Shown here piece by piece: positions 54,108 through 62,617 of a stretch of 64,000 nt of DNA. The notes under the pieces were generated by a model that was given only the letters and a program-made list of their open reading frames with translations, was not told the origin of the DNA and searched no databases. Each line of letters starts with the position of its first letter. Position 1 is the stretch's first letter. Origin of the DNA: Mucilaginibacter sp. OK268 (GTDB taxonomy: Bacteria > Bacteroidota > Bacteroidia > Sphingobacteriales > Sphingobacteriaceae); assembly GCF_900103125.1 (NCBI RefSeq), contig NZ_FNJV01000002.1:248001-312000 (forward strand), read 5' to 3'. A program made the translations under genes and the position numbers.

Positions 54108-55013
54108 ATGAAGAAGTTACTATTTAATATAACCGACTATGAATACCTGGCCGAAAGAGTATTAGCTTCCGGTCTGTTTGAAAAAGGCGAACTGGAAGTA
54201 AGCCACTTTACCGATGGCGAACGCTATCAACGCATCATCTGCAATGTCGAAGATCGTGATGTGATACTACTTGGCGGCACCGTATCCGACCAGGCTACAC
54301 TGGAATTGTACGACCTCGCTTCATCACTGGTAAGTTATGGCGCTAACTCGCTAACGTTAGTTATACCCTACTTTGGTTACTCTACCATGGAACGAGCCGT
54401 GCTTAGCGGCGAAATCGTTACTGCCAAAACCAGGGCAAGGCTTTTGTCCTGTATTCCCCGCTCTAACAGGGGTAATAAGGTTTTATTGTTCGATCTTCAT
54501 TCCGAAGGTATCCAATACTATTTTGAACATGGGCTGTATCCTGTACACGTTTATTGCAAGGATATTGTGATAGCTGCTGCCCGCGAATATGGCGGCAACA
54601 ATTTTGTAATGGCCAGCACCGATGCGGGTCGGGCCAAATGGGTGGAATCGTTAGCTAATGACATGGGCGTAAATGCAGCCTTTATCCTCAAACGCCGTCT
54701 CAAAGGTGACCATACCGAAGTAAGCGCCATCAACGCCGACGTAGCCGGTAAAACCGTAATTATTTACGACGACATGATCCGCTCGGGCGGTAGTATCATC
54801 AACGCCGCGCAAACCTATAAAAACGCCGGTGCAGGTGATATCTATGTGATCACCACACATGGGCTTTTTGTGAATGATGGCATCAACAAGCTTAAAAATT
54901 CCGGATTGATCAAAAAACTCATCTGTACCGACTCGCATGTCAACACCCAATATATTGCGGACGACTTTACCGAGATAAGAAGCTTAGCAGGGCTCATCAG
55001 CAGCAATCTTTAA
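54108..55013 (+). CDS. prs: Ribose-phosphate pyrophosphokinase (PRPP synthetase)
   Basis: From ATG 54108 the protein has 301 residues. An earlier TTG (54072) would overlap nadV and adds residues without family character. Signatures: HFTDGERYQRI near 32, LVIPYFGYSTMERA (about 84-97, the flexible catalytic loop region), DLHSEGIQYYF near 132, and the PRPP-binding loop VIIYDDMIRSGGSIIN (about 219-234). It makes PRPP from ribose-5-phosphate and ATP. As a member of a NadV-containing operon it probably serves NAD salvage locally rather than general PRPP supply, for which another copy is expected elsewhere. Confidence 0.88.
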   Translation: MKKLLFNITDYEYLAERVLASGLFEKGELEVSHFTDGERYQRIICNVEDRDVILLGGTVSDQATLELYDLASSLVSYGANSLTLVIPYFGYSTMERAVLSGEIVTAKTRARLLSCIPRSNRGNKVLLFDLHSEGIQYYFEHGLYPVHVYCKDIVIAAAREYGGNNFVMASTDAGRAKWVESLANDMGVNAAFILKRRLKGDHTEVSAINADVAGKTVIIYDDMIRSGGSIINAAQTYKNAGAGDIYVITTHGLFVNDGINKLKNSGLIKKLICTDSHVNTQYIADDFTEIRSLAGLISSNL

Positions 55014-55029
55014 AACTAATTATATCAAG

Positions 55030-55061
55030 CCTTGCATGATGATCATTTTCACCATGCAAGG
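55030..55061. terminator. Terminator between convergent prs and DoxX-like genes
   Basis: CCTTGCATG at 55030-55038 pairs with CATGCAAGG at 55053-55061. It lies 16 bases past the prs stop and 11 bases before the convergent gene's stop. T-runs are short, so efficiency is uncertain. Confidence 0.55.
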
Positions 55062-55072
55062 AATCTGAATAA

Positions 55073-55450
55073 TCATCTCTCATTTTCAGGCGCAGTGGTT
55101 TTTCTGATCTTTTCAAGGTAAAACAAACCTGTTAGTATGATCACCAATACCAAGAGAGGTTCTAAAGACGCCAGTATCGAATAACCACTATTCAATTTGG
55201 CAACAAAAGCCGAAAAAAGGTTAATCGCAAAGCCAACATATATCCACTCCCGTACCCGCTGATTAACCTGTGGTATAAGCAGTAAAACGACACCTATTAT
55301 TTTGATCATAATAAGCTCGATCCTGAAATAATTTGGAAAACCCAGGTGTTTAAACTCTGCGGCATTAGTACCTGCATAATAAGCGCTAAACAACATAAAA
55401 AAAATAATGCCACCGGTTATGCTCCAATAAACTACTTTTTGTTTTTTCAT
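55073..55450 (-). CDS. DoxX-like small membrane protein
   Basis: 125 residues with four hydrophobic segments (about 8-27, 46-60, 68-86, 93-111), the topology of DoxX-like proteins. Family-like stretches: FFMLFSAYYAGTNAAEFKHLGFPNYFRIE and IKIIGVVLLLIP are typical in order, though only short pieces are cited here. The role of the family is loosely linked to redox stress. The NmrA-like oxidoreductase gene lies 20 bases upstream on the same strand, so they are probably co-transcribed and controlled by the divergent MarR protein. Confidence 0.8.
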   Translation of the reverse strand: MKKQKVVYWSITGGIIFFMLFSAYYAGTNAAEFKHLGFPNYFRIELIMIKIIGVVLLLIPQVNQRVREWIYVGFAINLFSAFVAKLNSGYSILASLEPLLVLVIILTGLFYLEKIRKTTAPENER

Positions 55451-55470
55451 CTTTTTAAGGTTATTGCTTG

Positions 55471-56130
55471 CTAATAACCTATTTCTACCGTGGTTTTGAT
55501 GATTGCCGGATTATTGATGTTGTGAATAATAAAATGCGCCACATCAGCACGCGAGATCTTAAGACAATCCTTCAACCAGTCATTAATTGCCGTGCGGTAA
55601 TGTCCCGTTGCTGGCTGATCGCTGAGCTGTGGAGGCCTAATGATCGTCCATTTGGTTTCGCTCGCCTTGATAATGGACTCCATCCGGCGCAGATCGGCAT
55701 ACATATGTTTTAAGAGCTTCTGGATAACATATTTGGCGAGGAATTGAACAAAGCGGGGTATCACCGGGCTTATTTCAATAGCCGAGGCAGATATGAAGAA
55801 GGCTCGTTTAACTCCTACAATTTCCATAGCCTGTAAAAGGTTCGCGTTCCCCTCCGAGTACAAAGTAGTAGGTTTATCACCAAACATCCCTCCCTTAACA
55901 CCAATTGCTGATATAACAGCATCTTTACCTACCAGGTATTTTTCAAGTGTGGCGGGCTTGAGCAGATCGCCCTGAACTACCTCCAGATTTTGATGGATTA
56001 ATGGCAGATTGGCTGGATTTCGCACCAGGGCGGTAACCCTATGCCCCGCATTCAGAGCCAGCTCTACACACTGCCTGCCTATGCCACCATTCGCGCCTAT
56101 GATCAGTAATTGATATGTTTGATTTTCCAT
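55471..56130 (-). CDS. NmrA/SDR-type NAD(P)-binding oxidoreductase
   Basis: 219 residues. The N-terminal Rossmann motif LLIIGANGGIGRQ (residues 8-20) binds NAD(P); then LVRNPANLP, VVQGDLLKPATLEKYL and DAVISAIGVKGG match the NAD(P)H-binding NmrA/SDR-a5 group. The later WTIIRPPQLSD and DVAHFIIHNI also fit. No Tyr-x3-Lys catalytic pair of classical SDR enzymes is evident, so it may be a redox sensor or an atypical reductase. It is part of a three-gene leftward cluster with a membrane protein and a DoxX-like protein. Confidence 0.85.
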   Translation of the reverse strand: MENQTYQLLIIGANGGIGRQCVELALNAGHRVTALVRNPANLPLIHQNLEVVQGDLLKPATLEKYLVGKDAVISAIGVKGGMFGDKPTTLYSEGNANLLQAMEIVGVKRAFFISASAIEISPVIPRFVQFLAKYVIQKLLKHMYADLRRMESIIKASETKWTIIRPPQLSDQPATGHYRTAINDWLKDCLKISRADVAHFIIHNINNPAIIKTTVEIGY

Positions 56131-56156
56131 TCAGGTATTTATTAATGCTTTGATGA

Positions 56157-56633
56157 TCAGTTAAATTTAAATACACTTAAAAAAACGATCACGAAGAAAA
56201 TGATCAGTTGCACCAGGTAAAACCGGCTGAGGCGAGCTCTTATCACAAAGGCTTCGGCAGCCAGCGTTGCTCCTGAGCTTTCAATAACAGTTTTTAATTT
56301 AAGGGCTTGCCGTCTGCCTGCCAGTATACCATTGAGGATCAAAATAATCACTAGGCCAAATTTTATCCTGAACCATAACTGCTCGCCAAAAGCGCCATGG
56401 GTTATGGCCATCATACCTATACCAGTGAGTACAAGCAAGGCCGCGCCAATACCGATAAGCCTCGAAAATTTTGAAGTTGCCTCCAGTAATCCGGCAGAAC
56501 TGGGTTCGCCGCGGTCAATTTGCTTCCAAAAGGTTTTAAATACGGAATAATCAACAATGGTGGTTCCTGCCATAATCACCAGGCCAGAAAGATGCAGAAC
56601 AAGCAAAGTTTGAAGAAGGATCTGTAAGTTCAT
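56157..56633 (-). CDS. Multi-pass membrane protein of unknown function (DUF2269-like)
   Basis: From ATG 56633 the protein has 158 residues with four membrane helices (about 5-28, 63-83, 91-108, 136-157). The opening LQTLLVLHLSGLVIMAGTTI and the RIKFGLVIILILNGILAG segment are typical of small four-helix membrane proteins like DUF2269/DUF2214. No catalytic residues are visible. An ATG 12 codons earlier is less likely because it adds a short hydrophobic stub. It is the first gene of the leftward cluster and divergent from the MarR gene. Confidence 0.6.
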   Translation of the reverse strand: MNLQILLQTLLVLHLSGLVIMAGTTIVDYSVFKTFWKQIDRGEPSSAGLLEATSKFSRLIGIGAALLVLTGIGMMAITHGAFGEQLWFRIKFGLVIILILNGILAGRRQALKLKTVIESSGATLAAEAFVIRARLSRFYLVQLIIFFVIVFLSVFKFN

Positions 56634-56708
56634 AAAAAATGAGATAAACTTTAATAATTTGATTAGCAAACAAATACGATCAGTTAAATAGAGTCACGGG
56701 TTATAAAT

Positions 56709-56810
56709 ACTTCCCTTTGGTTGTATTTATAATTCAAATCTATACCTTTTGGTATCAATAATAATAAAATATTATGCCATTTTTATGTAAATTTGCTACC
56801 AAAAGGAAGT
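56709..56810. promoter_or_regulatory. Three MarR-operator-like motifs in the divergent region
   Basis: ACTTCCCTTTGGT (56709-56721), the palindrome TATACCTTTTGGTAT (56741-56755) and ACCAAAAGGAAGT (56798-56810, inverted relative to the first) share the core CCTTTTGGT. The third copy covers the ribosome-binding site of the MarR gene. They are placed to repress both the MarR gene and the leftward cluster. Confidence 0.65.
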
Positions 56811-56813
56811 AAT

Positions 56814-57440
56814 TTGAATAAGACAGTAGAACTGGTTAAGCTATGGGGGGCCTATGAGGAGCAAAACCCGAATGCTACATTAGATAATTTTTTCAGGTAT
56901 CAACTATCCCTGATCCCAAAAACACCCGAAAAAACCGATCAGCAGGAAAAACTGATACCCGATATCAACGGTCGCCTGATGATCCTGTTAAGGAGGGTCG
57001 CTAAATATCATATTACTTACTCCAACAAGGCACTCGAAGGCACCGGGTTTGATCAGATAGAAGAATTTGGACTCCTGGTTACTATCTTTAACGAGGTAAA
57101 CCCTATCAAGTCTGAAGCCATTTATAATAATATCATTGAGCTGTCAAGTGGTACCAATATGCTTAACCGGCTCAAAAAAAGAGGTTTGGTAAGCGAGTAT
57201 GCCGATACAGAAGACAAGCGTGTAAAAAGACTCCAGGTTACCGCAAAAGGCAAAGAAGCCCTTATGATCGCCAAAGACAAGGTACAGAAAGTGGCCAAAA
57301 TGATGTCGTATGGCTTATCTGATGAAGACAAACAGTTATGCATCCAACTGCTTAGCCCTGTTAACAGCCGGTTTAACGGTATGGTCCAGAAACAAAAGAA
57401 CAAGTCATTTGACGAAATATTCCGGGAGATGACCTCCTGA
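56814..57440 (+). CDS. MarR-family transcription regulator
   Basis: 208 residues starting at TTG 56814, preceded at four bases by AAGGAAG. An alternative TTG at 56793 has no such site, and the family begins with an NKTVELVKLW-like segment. The winged helix-turn-helix spans about 85-150: VNPIKSEAIYNNIIELSSGT, MLNRLKKRGLVSEYADTED with the wing residues, and KRVKRLQVTAKGKEAL. It probably represses itself and the divergent membrane/oxidoreductase cluster through the shared motifs between them. The inducing ligand is unknown. Confidence 0.83.
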   Translation: MNKTVELVKLWGAYEEQNPNATLDNFFRYQLSLIPKTPEKTDQQEKLIPDINGRLMILLRRVAKYHITYSNKALEGTGFDQIEEFGLLVTIFNEVNPIKSEAIYNNIIELSSGTNMLNRLKKRGLVSEYADTEDKRVKRLQVTAKGKEALMIAKDKVQKVAKMMSYGLSDEDKQLCIQLLSPVNSRFNGMVQKQKNKSFDEIFREMTS

Positions 57441-57522
57441 TATTCACGGTGCGGCATAGTGGTTTAATCCGTATTGTTATTTTATTTAACTTTATGGCAG
57501 CACCACTTAAACCTGAACACTT

Positions 57523-58317
57523 ATGCCAGCCACCACTATTAATGAGGTTATAGACGCCTTACAAAACATTATTACCGAAAGCATTGCCACCAACAACCGC
57601 ATAGGGTATTTTGCCGCGCTGTATTATAAGGTTACCGCTGCCGTTCGCGATGGTATTGTCAAAGGTCAGTTTGAAAATGGCCCCCGGATGGAAAAGTTCG
57701 ACGTCATTTTTGCCAGCCGATACCTGGATGCCTTAACCGCCTGGAAAAACAAGCAGCCCCTGAGTGATTCATGGCGCGTGGCATTTGAAACCGCCGAAAG
57801 ATCATCACCCTTGGTATTACAGCAATTGCTGTTAGGGATGAATGCCCATATCAACCTCGATCTGGGTATTGCTGCAGTTGAAGTATCCAACGGCAATATG
57901 GATGGCGTACAAAAAGATTTTGATGCTATCAACACCATCATTTCGGCATTAACTTATGAGGTGATCAGTGAGATCAACCGGATATCGCCACTGCTTTCCT
58001 TACTGGGCTTACACTCCTCCAATTACTCTATTATCATACAGTTTAGTATTGGCAATGCCCGCGATGGCGCCTGGTGCTTTGCAGAAGACCTATTGACCAA
58101 ACAGGGTATAGCCTATACCGATTGCATCAGCGCCCGCGATAAAACCATTGCCCAACTGGCTGGCGGACTTGCCCATGCCACCGGTCTGATGCGGATTACT
58201 CTTTGGCTCATTCATGTTTTTGAATGGAAAAGCCCTTCAAAGATCATCAGGGAATTACATGACTACGAAAAGGAAAAAATAACCATCAATCCTGTTGTAA
58301 CAGCCCCTGCCGCATAA
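57523..58317 (+). CDS. DUF5995-family protein
   Basis: 264 residues, mostly helical, no signal peptide. It matches the DUF5995 pattern: IGYFAALYYKVTAAVRDGI (about 28-46), FDVIFASRYLDAL (about 60-72), LLLGMNAHINLDLGIAAVEV (about 104-123) and a late WCFAEDLL. The conserved NAHINLDLG and ALYYKVT segments suggest an enzyme or binding protein, but the biochemical role of the family is unknown. It stands alone, 82 bases after the MarR gene; the next gene is 162 bases downstream. Confidence 0.8.
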   Translation: MPATTINEVIDALQNIITESIATNNRIGYFAALYYKVTAAVRDGIVKGQFENGPRMEKFDVIFASRYLDALTAWKNKQPLSDSWRVAFETAERSSPLVLQQLLLGMNAHINLDLGIAAVEVSNGNMDGVQKDFDAINTIISALTYEVISEINRISPLLSLLGLHSSNYSIIIQFSIGNARDGAWCFAEDLLTKQGIAYTDCISARDKTIAQLAGGLAHATGLMRITLWLIHVFEWKSPSKIIRELHDYEKEKITINPVVTAPAA

Positions 58318-58479
58318 ACCATCTTGTTTTCATTATAGCAATTCCGTAGTTTCATTTATCCAATTACAGAACTATCCAGGTTAGTATACTCATTTGTCGC
58401 AAAGCGCCCATTAATTGTCGGATATGCCCATTTAGCAATTGAACAAGCAGCCGTACATTTGAATATAAAATTTACTCCG

Positions 58480-59346
58480 ATGAAAAACACCATCAATAAT
58501 AAATTCACCCACATCCCATTAATCATTATGGCTATGATGACTGCCGGCAGCTCGACACAAGCCCAAACAACAGAACAAGGCAAATACGCCAACGTTAACG
58601 GCATCAAAATGTACTATGAAATTCATGGTACAGGTAAACCATTGGTACTGATACATGGCGGCGGTTCAACCCTCGCCACTTCTTTTGCCCGTATCATCCC
58701 CATATTGTCCAAAACCCATCAGGTAATTGCCGTTGAACTACAGGCTCACGGCCATACCGGCGACCGCGACGCACCCGAAACTTTTACACAGGATGCTGAT
58801 GACGTTGCCGAACTGTTACGTCAGCTTAACATATCAAAAACTGATGTATTAGGCTTTAGCAATGGCGGCCAAACAACGCTTGAATTAGCCCTGAGACATC
58901 CAAAACTGGTTGAGAGGCTCATCATCGCTTCGGCATTTTATAGCCGCGATGCGGTACCCGCAGGCTTCTGGGAAGGTTTCAAAAACCCCAAATACAGCGA
59001 TATGCCACAGATTTACAAGGACGAATACCTGAAAATAGGCAACCAGGCAGGGCTCACGAACATGTTTAATAAAGACGTTCAGCGCATGAGCGTGTTTAAA
59101 GGCTGGACCAAAGAACAGATAGCCTCTATACAAGCTCCTACCCTGGTGGTCATTGGCGATCATGACCTGGCAATCCCGGAACATGCCGCCGAAATGTCGC
59201 GCTTATTACCTCACGGTCAGCTGGCTATATTGCCCGGTCACCATGGTGAGTACTTTGGCGAGGCCTTTTTCCCGAACGCCAGCAGCAGAAAGGTTGAAAG
59301 TTTTAGCCTGATCGTAGAGGATTTCCTGACAACCCCAATCAATTAG
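58480..59346 (+). CDS. Secreted alpha/beta hydrolase
   Basis: From ATG 58480 the protein has 288 residues with a signal peptide (about 1-29, IPLIIMAMMTAGSSTQAQ). Alpha/beta hydrolase marks: VLIHGGGST oxyanion region (about 56-64), nucleophile Ser in LGFSNGGQT (about 127), acidic residue in VVIGDHDLAI (about 230) and catalytic His in LPGHHGEYF (about 255). It probably hydrolyses an ester or similar bond in the periplasm. An upstream ATG (58459) adds seven residues and is less favoured. A DUF4287 gene follows 26 bases later. Confidence 0.85.
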   Translation: MKNTINNKFTHIPLIIMAMMTAGSSTQAQTTEQGKYANVNGIKMYYEIHGTGKPLVLIHGGGSTLATSFARIIPILSKTHQVIAVELQAHGHTGDRDAPETFTQDADDVAELLRQLNISKTDVLGFSNGGQTTLELALRHPKLVERLIIASAFYSRDAVPAGFWEGFKNPKYSDMPQIYKDEYLKIGNQAGLTNMFNKDVQRMSVFKGWTKEQIASIQAPTLVVIGDHDLAIPEHAAEMSRLLPHGQLAILPGHHGEYFGEAFFPNASSRKVESFSLIVEDFLTTPIN

Positions 59347-59372
59347 TAACCAGCATTATAAATTATAAGAAC

Positions 59373-59603
59373 ATGTCATTCCAAGCATATCTTACCACCA
59401 TCAAAGCCAAAACCGGCAAAGATGCCGCCGACTTCAGAAAACTGGCCGAAGAAAAAGGCTTTACCCAAAACGGCGAGCTGACCGCCACTACCAAAGCCGG
59501 CGATATTGTAAACTGGCTTAAAACCGATTTTGAGCTGGGGCACGGTCACGCCATGGCTATCTACGCTTTACTCAAAGGTATCAAGAACGAAAGCAGCCAG
59601 TAA
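59373..59603 (+). CDS. DUF4287 small protein
   Basis: 76 residues, cytoplasmic. It matches DUF4287: MSFQAYLTTIKAKTGKDAAD at the start, then FRKLAEEKGF, and GDIVNWLKTDFELGHGHAMA near residue 46. The family is of unknown function and often stands next to DUF5655 or hydrolase genes. It may be co-transcribed with the alpha/beta hydrolase. Confidence 0.88.
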   Translation: MSFQAYLTTIKAKTGKDAADFRKLAEEKGFTQNGELTATTKAGDIVNWLKTDFELGHGHAMAIYALLKGIKNESSQ

Positions 59604-59884
59604 AACGGCTATCATTATATACAGATCCTACCATCATGCCCGTTTTTCCGCAGGCATTTTTTGCTGATGATAATACTTTTTAAACCCCCAATTTTAACAC
59701 TTTTCTGGCCAAAAACAGGGTAAAAACGGGTCAAAACTCATTCAAAACCATCGATTTTAACACTTTTTAACAAATTTTAACGTGGTTTTGAGCAGTTTTT
59801 TAAACTTTAAAAAGTATTAATTTATTGATTATCAAATAACTACATACAAAACGGTTATTTTTAGGTTGTATTTCCCTTAACCAA

Positions 59885-59926
59885 ACAGCCCGGTTTTCTC
59901 TTTTTTGAGGAGAAAAACCGGGCTGT
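59885..59926. terminator. Long hairpin, possible terminator
   Basis: ACAGCCCGGTTTTCTC pairs with GAGAAAAACCGGGCTGT (one bulged base) around a TTTTTTGAG loop. It is stable but lacks a T-run on the plus strand and lies 280 bases past the nearest gene end, so it may be a repeat rather than a terminator. Confidence 0.4.
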
Positions 59927-59986
59927 GAATGTATATAAAGATAGTGAAAATTCGGGAGAATAACAAGGGGGCTTTACACCCCGATA

Positions 59987-60200
59987 AGTCATCCTGAACT
60001 TGTTTCAGGATCTCTCAGGACGGTTAGCCATTGCCATGCGCAGCTATGCATGTGGGATGCCGAAACGAGTTCGGCACGACGGGTTTAGATTATGTCAACA
60101 CAATCATGCCATCGTTGGCACTGCATGCGCGAAACATACAAGACGACTCTGTACAATATGCGATTGCCACGTCGTTCCTCCTCGCAATGACGTGATTTGA
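59987..60200. repeat. REP-like extragenic repeat segments
   Basis: Contains GTCATCCTGAACTTG-TTTCAGGATC (inverted halves), GATGCCGAA-CGAG-TTCGGCA, and GATTGCCACGTCG-TTCCTCCTCGCAATGACG. The last motif recurs in related form at 60590-60623 (GTGATTGCTTTGTACCTCG, then CAATGACG). These are typical multi-copy elements of Bacteroidota genomes. Confidence 0.6.
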
Positions 60201-60407
60201 TATTCTTTTCCCCGTCAGCAGAACAGCTTCGGGCAAAAGCGGGCAGAACAATGATGGGCTGTGTGCTTGCAAGGGCATTGCAAGTTTTGCAGAAGAGGTG
60301 GAATTGTGGGTGCGAAGCAGGGCAAATAATTGCAGCCCGTGGTTCTGTCTGATTTGCAGGGCAAAAGCCTAGTGCGGCAAAGAAGCATTTCTGGTGACAG
60401 CCTTTTA

Positions 60408-60527
60408 TTCGTTGTTGTTTGTTTCTTTATAGGTACTCATTATCTCGCTCCGCTCGGTCTGGTTACTTTTGTGGCGACATACGGCGAAGCCATCTTGAGT
60501 ACCTATAAAGAAACAAACAACAACGAA
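60408..60527. repeat. MITE-like element with 32-base perfect inverted repeats
   Basis: Arms 60408-60439 and 60496-60527 are exact reverse complements (inner end TATAGGTACTCA), separated by 56 bases. The symmetry extends imperfectly to about 60393-60541 through GGTGAC/GTGACTGACC. No transposase is encoded, so mobilisation would need a partner elsewhere. Confidence 0.8.
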
Positions 60528-60751
60528 AAACGTGACTGACCCTCCCGCAGCCAAGAGCGGGTATACGCCATGCAAAGTGGCTCTGTATAGCATAGTGATT
60601 GCTTTGTACCTCGCAATGACGTATTCTTTTTCCTTTACTGACCTCCTTTGGAAAGAGCTGCGCGGAGGCCCTTTTTTCCACATCCATTGTACCAACCGCT
60701 TGGTTTATCTAACTTTCGCCTCTCAAATTAATTTTGAGCGCCATCCTGTAC

Positions 60752-62617
60752 ATGAAAGTTATCATTGCCGAAAAACCATCCGTAGCCCGCGAAATTGCCA
60801 AAGTGTTTGGCGCTACCACCAAAAAGGATGGTTATATGGAAGGCAAGGGCTATACATTTACCTGGGCCTTCGGTCACCTTTTACAGCTGGCGCCGCCGCA
60901 GGAGTATGGCTTTTACGGCTGGAGCGTTCAGAATCTGCCCATGCTACCACCCAAGTTTAAACTCAGCATCCGCAAGGTAAAAACCAAGGATGGTATAGTA
61001 GATGATCCCTCCGTTAAAAAACAGCTAAACACCATCAAGGCCCTGTTTGACGAAGCTACCGAGATCATCGTGGCAACGGATGCCGGGCGCGAAGGTGAGC
61101 TCATCTTCCGCTATATTTACTATTACCTCAAATGCAAAAAGCCCTTTAAAAGGCTCTGGATATCGTCGCAAACTGATGAAGCTATTAAGGAGGGTTTCCG
61201 CAATCTGAAACCCGGCACCGATTATGATACGCTGTTCAATTCGGCACATTGCCGCTCCCAGTCGGATTGGCTGGTGGGTATGAACGCCACGCAGGCGCTC
61301 AGCATTTCGGCAGGTACCCGGGCGGTGCTTTCGCTGGGCAGAGTGCAAACCCCTACCCTGGCCATGATCTGTTCGCGTTACCTCGAAAACAAGAATTTTG
61401 TGCCGCAGCTGTATTACCAGGTAAGTATCCAGGTAGATAAGGACGGACAGGTTTTCCGGGCCATCTCTACTGAAAGCTTTAAAACTACCGAAGAGGCACA
61501 GGCTATAGTAGATAAGGTGGAAGACGTACCTTCGGGCTTCCCTAATGGCGGCCATATAGTAAGCGTAGAGGCCAAACCCCGCAAGGAACCGCCGCCGTTA
61601 TTACATGATCTGAGCAGCTTACAACAGGAAGCCAACAAACGCAAGGGCTTTACCGCCGACCAAACCCTTGGCTTGCTGCAAACCCTATATGAGGGCAAGC
61701 TGGTTACCTATCCGCGTACCGGTAGCCGCTATATTGGCGATGATGTATTTGCCACTGTACCCGGATTGATAGAAAAATTTAACGAGCACCCGGAGTTTGG
61801 CAAGCAAGCCGCTTTTTTGGCTACGATAAAACTGAACAAACGCAGTGTGAACGCCAAAAAAGTAACGGATCACCATGCTATACTGCCTACCGGCGAAAAA
61901 CCATATCAGCTCTCCGGCGATCTGCAGGCCATTTACGACCTGGTGGCCGCGCGGATGCTGGAAGCTTTTCACCAGGAATGTATCAAGGAGATCACTAAGA
62001 TCACGGTACAATCGGGCTCCCTGTTTACCGCCAGCGGAACGGTGATCAGCTCGGCTGGATGGCGTTCGGTATTAAATGATCCCGACGAGGAAAAGAAGGA
62101 CGAAGAAAACGCGAGTCTGCCCAAAGTACAGCAAGACGAGCGCCTGCCCATCCCCGAAAAGGCCCTGCTCGAGAAACAAACCAAACCCAAACCACTATAC
62201 AACGAAGCCTCGCTGTTAAAAGCGCTGGAAACCGCGGGCAAAGAAATTGAGGACGAAGAGCTGCGCTACGCTATGAAGGATAGCGGACTGGGCACACCCG
62301 CCACCCGTGCATCCATTATTGAAACGTTGATTAAACGGGATTACATCATTCGCGAAAAAAAGAACCTGGTACCCACCCCAACCGGGCTCAGCGTATACAA
62401 CGTAGTAAAAGATCAGAAAATAGCCCAGGCTGAGCTAACCGGCAACTGGGAAAAACGACTGGAAGAGATTCGCTCAGGTGCTTCGGTCGACGATTTTCAG
62501 CAGGAGATCAAAACCTATACCCGCAACATAACCCAGGAACTGCTGCAAGCCGGCAAAAGCCTGATGGCGCAACGTAAGGAGACCTCACCCCAGCCCTCTC
62601 CAAAGGAGAGTGCGTAG
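60752..62617 (+). CDS. topB: DNA topoisomerase III (type IA)
   Basis: From ATG 60752 the protein has 621 residues; the earlier TTG (60734) adds a non-family extension. The TOPRIM domain opens with VIIAEKPSVAREIAKVFG and has ATDAGREGELIFRYI (about 105-119). The active-site Tyr is in LVTYPRTGSRYI (about 317-328), followed by DHHAILPTGE and SGLGTPATRASIIETLI. It relaxes negatively supercoiled DNA and resolves recombination intermediates. The last twelve residues (TSPQPSPKESA) are encoded by an extragenic repeat, so the original stop has been replaced. No C-terminal zinc-finger part is present. Confidence 0.93.
   Translation: MKVIIAEKPSVAREIAKVFGATTKKDGYMEGKGYTFTWAFGHLLQLAPPQEYGFYGWSVQNLPMLPPKFKLSIRKVKTKDGIVDDPSVKKQLNTIKALFDEATEIIVATDAGREGELIFRYIYYYLKCKKPFKRLWISSQTDEAIKEGFRNLKPGTDYDTLFNSAHCRSQSDWLVGMNATQALSISAGTRAVLSLGRVQTPTLAMICSRYLENKNFVPQLYYQVSIQVDKDGQVFRAISTESFKTTEEAQAIVDKVEDVPSGFPNGGHIVSVEAKPRKEPPPLLHDLSSLQQEANKRKGFTADQTLGLLQTLYEGKLVTYPRTGSRYIGDDVFATVPGLIEKFNEHPEFGKQAAFLATIKLNKRSVNAKKVTDHHAILPTGEKPYQLSGDLQAIYDLVAARMLEAFHQECIKEITKITVQSGSLFTASGTVISSAGWRSVLNDPDEEKKDEENASLPKVQQDERLPIPEKALLEKQTKPKPLYNEASLLKALETAGKEIEDEELRYAMKDSGLGTPATRASIIETLIKRDYIIREKKNLVPTPTGLSVYNVVKDQKIAQAELTGNWEKRLEEIRSGASVDDFQQEIKTYTRNITQELLQAGKSLMAQRKETSPQPSPKESA

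Larger units (their letters stand above)
59604..60751. other. Repeat-rich gene-free stretch before topoisomerase III
   Basis: About 1.1 kb without a supported gene. 59680-59830 is AT-rich with two copies of ATTTTAACACTTTT. Then come the hairpin at 59885-59926, REP-like segments at 59987-60190 and 60590-60623, and the inverted-repeat element at 60408-60527. Open frames across the last element on both strands come from the inverted repeat itself. Confidence 0.75.

Noticed and set aside
56793..56813. Upstream TTG start for the MarR gene
   Set aside because: It has no ribosome-binding site, and the seven added residues overlap the operator-like motif; TTG 56814 follows AAGGAAG at good spacing.
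60330..60695. Small genes on both strands (frames with VVVCFFIGT and TYKETNNNE)
   Set aside because: Both are produced by the two arms of the perfect inverted repeat and lack start context; no protein is supported.
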